Shown here one piece after another: positions 5,701 to 8,544 of a stretch of DNA of 8,544 bases. The position numbers were made by a program, and so were the translations under genes. This stretch comes from JBBRMG01 sp038230955 (lineage in GTDB: Bacteria > Patescibacteriota > Doudnabacteria > UBA920). Location of the stretch: the NCBI GenBank assembly GCA_038230955.1, contig JBBRMG010000029.1, forward strand, positions 1 through 8,544, given 5' to 3'. Numbering within the stretch: the stretch's first letter is position 1; every line of letters begins with the position of its first letter. The notes beneath the pieces were generated by a model. That model was not told the DNA's origin. It made no database searches and saw nothing but the letters and a program-made list of their open reading frames with translations.

Positions 5701-6246
5701 TTAGAACATGAATTCTCTCCACTGGTCAAACTGTTTGAATTGATCAACCATGGTTTGAGCCCCTGAATGGTAGCTGGACCAATGTCGCTTAATTTTGCTG
5801 ATGGCGGTTTTGGCAGATGCGTTTTCGCCAAACAGAGTATCCCAGTCACCTTGTTGTTTTGGGGTAGCGGGCAGTTCGCCGTTTTGTAGAGCCTCGATGA
5901 TTTCTTCCACCAGATGGTTGTGGAATAATCGATGAAAGCGCCAGTGTATCTCGGCAGACACTGTTATGATGAAGTTATGGTGATTAACTTCTTTCCACCC
6001 AATACCATTTGCTTTCAGGCCAGCTTTGTTAAGTTGGCGAATGCGCGATTTGGGAATCGCATGATGGTTGGGCGACGAGTGCCTGTAGCGCTGTTTGCCG
6101 ACTTTAATCTCGATATCAATGCCGGCATCCAGTAAATTTTGCCCAATATCAATGGTGACCCTGACATTGTTTTTGGCCCCTCTTTGTCGGGTGCGGCCAG
6201 TTGCAGAACGTGGAAAACGAATGTGTTGCCCGTTGTCCTTACCCAT
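5701..6246 (-). CDS. Hypothetical basic, histidine-rich protein, 181 residues
   Basis: I do not recognise this family. The product has no signal peptide or membrane helix and should be cytoplasmic. The N-terminal ~30 residues are strongly basic (GRTRQRGAKNN). Residues ~28-55 look like beta strands (VRVTIDI..., IDIEIKV), followed by an unusually His-rich section (HSSPNHH at ~56-62, EVNHHNF, EIHWRFHRLFHNH at ~99-111). The C-terminal part (~112-181) is helical with acidic and aromatic residues. AGGAGG sits 11 nt before the ATG, a slightly long spacing. The coding call rests on length, ribosome site and a good terminator. The opposite strand carries shorter open frames without ribosome sites. The histidines might bind metal or nucleic acid, but no classical motif is visible. 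Its only visible promoter lies beyond an upstream terminator (6291-6313). Confidence 0.72.
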   Translation of the reverse strand: MGKDNGQHIRFPRSATGRTRQRGAKNNVRVTIDIGQNLLDAGIDIEIKVGKQRYRHSSPNHHAIPKSRIRQLNKAGLKANGIGWKEVNHHNFIITVSAEIHWRFHRLFHNHLVEEIIEALQNGELPATPKQQGDWDTLFGENASAKTAISKIKRHWSSYHSGAQTMVDQFKQFDQWREFMF

Positions 6247-6290
6247 ATAAATTGTAACCTCCTGCAGATTTTCGGTATTGTGGGGGGTAT

Positions 6291-6313
6291 AAAAAAACCG
6301 CGCTATTGCGCGG
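6291..6313 (-). terminator. Terminator in the leader upstream of the gene at 5701-6246
   Basis: On the minus strand, CCGCGC (6313-6308) pairs with GCGCGG (6303-6298) around a 4-nt loop, immediately followed by seven T (6297-6291). It sits between a strong promoter and the hypothetical gene, and the stop codon of the 30-codon ORF lies at the edge of its loop. Confidence 0.88.
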
Positions 6314-6395
6314 GCGTACCAATTTTGGCGATGGAAACCCAGCTGGTCTTTCCAGCAACAGTTTTCAGAGCATAATCTGGTCGTTTCGTTTTCAT
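6303..6395 (-). CDS. Possible 30-residue leader or stand-alone small protein
   Basis: ATG at 6395 to TAG at 6303. The peptide begins MKTKRPDYALKTVAGK and continues with SWVSIAKIG. It is lysine-rich, soluble and not a run of a single amino acid. AAGGA directly precedes the start at only 1 nt spacing, and the predicted transcription start is just 5-6 nt upstream, so translation would be nearly leaderless. The ORF ends inside a terminator. The sequence vaguely resembles the opening of small DUF736-like proteins (KRPDY...W..IG), but it is far shorter. It may be a real micro-protein, a leader peptide, or chance coding within a small RNA. Confidence 0.45.
   Translation of the reverse strand: MKTKRPDYALKTVAGKTSWVSIAKIGTPAQ
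6342..6356 (-). other. Hairpin within the leader RNA
   Basis: GCTGG (6356-6352 read on the minus strand) pairs with CCAGC (6346-6342) around AAAGA. With the terminator at 6291-6313 it gives the ~110-nt leader transcript two stems. Confidence 0.5.
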
Positions 6396-6407
6396 ATCCT
6401 TACATTT

Positions 6408-6435
6408 ATTATAGCAAGCGGTTATAAAGTGTAAA
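6408..6435 (-). promoter_or_regulatory. Strong promoter upstream of the 30-codon ORF
   Basis: On the minus strand, TTTACA (6435-6430) and a perfect TATAAT (6413-6408) are separated by 16 nt. The predicted start is at about 6401. It lies in the 61-nt gap after the cysteine desulfurase stop and ATG 6395 follows within a few nucleotides. Confidence 0.82.
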
Positions 6436-6456
6436 GAAATTTTGGGGGATAACTGG

Positions 6457-7698
6457 TCAATCATTTTGTACTCGCCTGAGCTCTTCGACTACTCCCGGCA
6501 AAACTTGCAGAACGTAGTCTATATCGGCTTTGGTTGTCTGCTTGCCTAGGGTAAATCGAACACTGCTTCGGGCTGGTTCCGGAGTGAGCCCGAGCGCCAC
6601 AAGCACGTGCGAGGGGTCAAGCGATGTGGTGGCACAAGCACTCCCTGTTGATATCGCTATGTTATAGGCATCTAGGTAAATAAGTAGACTCTCCCCCTCT
6701 ATTCCAGGAATTATTATGTTGATGTTATTAGGTAGTCGCCGTTTTGTCGGTCCGTTCAGGCTAGCCCGCGGTATTTTTAGGGGAAGGCTCGGGATTTTTT
6801 CAATTAGTTGAGCAGTAAAGTAATCGCGCAACTTAGCTAAACGTGTATTCTCTTTGTCTTTTTCTTCTTGGGCCAAACGCAGTGCCTCGGCTAAGCCGAC
6901 AATGCCGGCCACGTTTTCAGTGCCACTGCGCATATCTCGTTCTTGACCGCCACCAAATATGAGCGGGCGGATTGGCGTCCCAGTTTTAATATAGAGTAAT
7001 CCCATTTGTTTGGGGCCATAGACTTTACTGGCGTTAATGGTCATAAGGTCGACGTTCAACTTTTGAACGTTCAAGTCTAACGATCCGCCAGCCTGGCAAG
7101 CGTCAGTGTGGAAAATTATTTTTGGGAGCTTGACCAGCGCTCGAGCGCCATTTAATTGCTTGAGCCACTTCCCTATTTCGGCTACCGGTTCAATGGCGCC
7201 AATTTCATTGTTGGCATACATTATGGAAACTAAAATGGTATCTTTGCGTATCGCTTTTTTTAGGTCACTAATTTTGATGATGCCTTCGCTGTCGACATCT
7301 ATCAATGTAAAATCCCACCCCTCTTCTTTTAGTGCCTCCAACGAACGGAGAACTGCGTGATGTTCAATAGTTGAAGCTATAAGGTGACCCTTTTTTTTGT
7401 GCGTTAACTCGTATTGTCGAGCTACGCCAAAAATGGCCAAATTAATACTCTCGGTGCCGCCTGCTGTGAACACAATTTCGTTTGGGCGAGCGTTTAACAA
7501 ATTAGCGACCGTAGTCCGAGCTTTTTCTACGGCGCCTGACGCGTCCCTCCCCTGCTTGTACAGGCTAGCCGGATTCCCAAATCGGTTATGCCAAAATGGC
7601 CCCATAATCTTTTCTACCTCAGGTCTGAGATATGTAGTTGCGGCGTGGTCTAGATAGATTGGTTTTTTTGATGGCTTAATTTGAGGGAGCATATACAT
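6457..7698 (-). CDS. Cysteine desulfurase, NifS/IscS class (class V aminotransferase fold)
   Basis: A PLP enzyme that removes sulfur from L-cysteine to give alanine and an enzyme-bound persulfide, supplying Fe-S cluster and tRNA thiolation pathways. The 413-residue length is typical. Visible motifs in order: YLDHAATT (15-22), GNPASLY (41-47), FTAGGTESINLA (77-88), TIEHHAV with PLP-stacking His (~113), HTDACQA (197-203), the PLP lysine in NASKVYGPK (Lys225), RSGTENV, and the persulfide loop STGSACATTSLDPSH with catalytic Cys355. The residue before the PLP lysine is Ser instead of the usual His of 'GHK'. The ATG at 7698 has no strong ribosome site, and the ATG at 7692 is an alternative start. 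No IscU/SufU scaffold or thiolase gene accompanies it in the window. It probably works in the cytoplasm. NifS/IscS versus SufS cannot be settled, although the long catalytic loop favours the NifS/IscS group. Confidence 0.95.
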   Translation of the reverse strand: MYMLPQIKPSKKPIYLDHAATTYLRPEVEKIMGPFWHNRFGNPASLYKQGRDASGAVEKARTTVANLLNARPNEIVFTAGGTESINLAIFGVARQYELTHKKKGHLIASTIEHHAVLRSLEALKEEGWDFTLIDVDSEGIIKISDLKKAIRKDTILVSIMYANNEIGAIEPVAEIGKWLKQLNGARALVKLPKIIFHTDACQAGGSLDLNVQKLNVDLMTINASKVYGPKQMGLLYIKTGTPIRPLIFGGGQERDMRSGTENVAGIVGLAEALRLAQEEKDKENTRLAKLRDYFTAQLIEKIPSLPLKIPRASLNGPTKRRLPNNINIIIPGIEGESLLIYLDAYNIAISTGSACATTSLDPSHVLVALGLTPEPARSSVRFTLGKQTTKADIDYVLQVLPGVVEELRRVQND

Positions 7699-7730
7699 AT
7701 TATGTTACCAAAAAGCCAAAACAATATCTA

Positions 7731-7759
7731 TTGACAAAAGGTTTATAATATGCCATAAT
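7731..7759 (+). promoter_or_regulatory. Sigma70-type promoter for the DUF218-like gene
   Basis: Consensus TTGACA (7731-7736) and CATAAT (7754-7759) with a 17-nt spacer. Predicted start near 7766, leaving about 30 nt of leader that contains AGGAGG at 7783-7788. Confidence 0.82.
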
Positions 7760-7773
7760 AACAAGGTTTTCAA
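7745..7773 (-). promoter_or_regulatory. Candidate promoter for the cysteine desulfurase
   Basis: On the minus strand, TTGAAA (7773-7768) and TATTAT (7750-7745) have a 17-nt spacer, which places transcription start near 7738. It interleaves with the plus-strand promoter. Confidence 0.55.
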
Positions 7774-7796
7774 AGTTGACGCAGGAGGTAAAATGA

Positions 7797-8354
7797 GTGA
7801 AAAGCGTAACACCACATTTTTTGTGGATTTTTTCTTTGGGTACTAGGGCTAATGAAATAGCTGAAGATACTATCCTGAATTTGCAAACAGGTTTAAGACT
7901 TTGGCGCACCGGCAATTATACTTGTATAGTTTTGGATGGCGGGTGTTTCGTTGCAAACCAGACAATTGCCATTGCTGACTTAAACAAGCAATGGTTAATG
8001 GCGAACGAGCCTAGTTTGAAAGATTCTGATTTCATTCTGGACACAGCGGCTGTCACTACGCGTGAACACTTGGTCAACATGCCCCAGTTGTTTTGGCAAA
8101 ATGGCTACAGTTATTGGAATGTTTACGGTGACCACACCATTGTGAGTGAAAAATATCACACGTGGGGTATTTGGTTGCTATTGTGGGAACGATTTCGAGT
8201 TCGTCCCCGTCTGCATTATTCCGGTCAGGTGTTGGGATGGCCAGGCTGGTGCAAGCGCATTTTTTCGCTAGGCTATTATTTCCTGTTTCCTAAAGGGAAT
8301 GATTGGCTTGGCAAACGGGAAGCTACAAAGCGGCGACAAGCTGCCGCTCATTAG
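7797..8354 (+). CDS. DUF218/YdcF-like protein
   Basis: A 185-residue protein resembling the DUF218 (YdcF/SanA/ElyC) superfamily. The family's landmarks appear in order: a first strand and loop FSLGTRANE (12-20), VLDGG (45-49) at the usual Gly-rich position, a TTREHLVNM segment (87-95) corresponding to the 'sTxeNa' motif, and a late SEKYHTWG (117-124) corresponding to the 'yH' motif. Biochemical function in the family is poorly defined; some members act in cell-envelope metabolism. No signal peptide or membrane anchor is evident, unlike SanA/ElyC, so it is probably cytoplasmic. The GTG at 7797 is preferred because AGGAGG (7783-7788) lies 8 nt upstream and the frame gives a full domain. An ATG at 7793 is only 4 nt from the same site but opens a 17-codon dead-end frame. 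The C-terminus is Lys/Arg-rich (KREATKRRQ). Confidence 0.68.
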   Translation: MKSVTPHFLWIFSLGTRANEIAEDTILNLQTGLRLWRTGNYTCIVLDGGCFVANQTIAIADLNKQWLMANEPSLKDSDFILDTAAVTTREHLVNMPQLFWQNGYSYWNVYGDHTIVSEKYHTWGIWLLLWERFRVRPRLHYSGQVLGWPGWCKRIFSLGYYFLFPKGNDWLGKREATKRRQAAAH

Positions 8355-8368
8355 AAAAATGGATTCAT

Positions 8369-8405
8369 GGGTTAAGATGAACTTTCGTTTGTCTTAACCC
8401 CTTTT
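8369..8405 (+). terminator. Terminator of the DUF218-like gene
   Basis: GGGTTAAGA (8369-8377) pairs perfectly with TCTTAACCC (8392-8400), with a 14-nt loop, then C and four T. The stem is AT-containing but 9 bp long, and lies about 15 nt after the stop. Confidence 0.75.
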
Positions 8406-8418
8406 ACTTACCAGGGAA

Positions 8419-8480
8419 CCCCAGACAGGCGGCCGTTGCAAAAGCAGCGGTCTTTTTTAGTACGTAGCCGCAGTCTGGGG
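8419..8480 (+). terminator. Second terminator, nested inside a larger inverted repeat
   Basis: The inner hairpin CCGTTGC (8433-8439)-AAAA-GCAGCGG (8444-8450) is followed by TC and six T (8453-8458), a good intrinsic terminator. It is enclosed by CCCCAGAC (8419-8426)/GTCTGGGG (8473-8480) and GCGGC (8429-8433)/GCCGC (8467-8471). The outer 3' arm lies past the T-run, so the outer stem can form only in read-through RNA or in DNA. Confidence 0.7.
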
Positions 8481-8496
8481 GTGAATGGATCCCGGA

Positions 8497-8518
8497 CACA
8501 TCCCAGGGCTGGGATGTG
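8497..8518 (+). other. Perfect 9-bp hairpin near the window end
   Basis: CACATCCCA (8497-8505) pairs with TGGGATGTG (8510-8518) around GGGC. No T-run follows. It lies 13 nt before an ATG (8532) and could be an operator-like inverted repeat or a leader hairpin. Confidence 0.55.
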
Positions 8519-8531
8519 GTAGGCTGTATTC

Positions 8532-8544
8532 ATGAGAATTCGTA
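8532..8544 (+). CDS. Possible start of a further gene, cut by the window end
   Basis: The ATG at 8532 is followed by four open codons before the window ends (M-R-I-R). No convincing ribosome binding site is visible, only TAGG at 8519-8522. It is listed because it follows a structured leader-like region; too little is visible to call. Confidence 0.15.

Noticed and set aside
5932..6375. Plus-strand open frames opposite the 181-residue gene (5932-6135, 6139-6375)
   Set aside because: No ribosome sites. They lie antisense to a longer frame that has a ribosome site and terminator, and the second runs across the promoter and terminator at 6291-6435.
7106..7657. Plus-strand open frames inside the cysteine desulfurase gene
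   Set aside because: They are antisense to an unmistakable enzyme gene and their translations show no domain pattern.
8419..8480. Integron attC site or T-box riboswitch
   Set aside because: The inverted repeat lacks the RYYYAAC/GTTRRRY core pairs of attC and the T-box TGGNACCGCG motif.
8487..8541. BamHI (GGATCC) and EcoRI (GAATTC) sites near the window end, suggestive of a cloning junction
   Set aside because: Single six-base sites are expected by chance, and no vector-like sequence accompanies them.
1..8544. CRISPR arrays, tRNA or rRNA genes, insertion sequences
   Set aside because: No short regularly spaced repeats, cloverleaf, conserved rRNA blocks or transposase motifs were seen. The only long repeats are the coding pilin modules.

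Overview
The window looks like chromosomal DNA from a Candidate Phyla Radiation (Patescibacteria) bacterium. The main reason is the repeated two-helix pilin module, a secreted TrbC/VirB2-like unit ending in an 'INPxL' motif, which I recognise from type IV secretion pilins of these reduced-genome bacteria. TGA works as an ordinary stop, so the standard bacterial code applies. The lineage call is inference from family resemblance; no rRNA or other marker gene is present.

Region 1 (1-4835, + strand) is one operon of five tightly packed genes: A1-B1-A2-B2-A3. The A genes (2-1141, 1682-3043, 3537-4688) share an exported N-terminal module with six conserved cysteines and two membrane helices (the pilin unit). 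Each then has a different C-terminal domain: a lytic transglycosylase (A1), a VanY-like M15 peptidase (A2) and a second, divergent M15-like peptidase (A3). The B genes (1146-1685, 3053-3547) encode small, single-pass, outward-facing membrane proteins that are paralogous to each other and sit directly behind A1 and A2. Constant N-terminus, variable cell-wall-cutting C-terminus and a small companion gene together resemble a polymorphic effector/immunity locus or a set of specialised VirB1-VirB2 fusions. The pilin modules are mosaics at nucleotide level, which suggests gene conversion. The operon ends at an intrinsic terminator (4797-4835).

Region 2 (4836-6456) is a gene-poor spacer followed by minus-strand units. 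One is a promoter-gene-terminator unit for a small membrane protein with a DUF2500-like C-terminus (5150-5557). The next is an unrecognised 181-residue basic protein (5701-6246). Upstream of that is a strong promoter driving a short leader that carries a 30-codon ORF and a terminator, an arrangement that suggests attenuation.

Region 3 (6457-8544) holds a NifS/IscS-type cysteine desulfurase on the minus strand, divergently transcribed from a DUF218/YdcF-like protein on the plus strand. Their predicted promoters interleave. The window closes with three successive hairpins and the possible first codons of another gene at 8532.

The genes of regions 2 and 3 have no evident functional tie to the pilin-hydrolase operon. 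They read as housekeeping or unknown neighbours.
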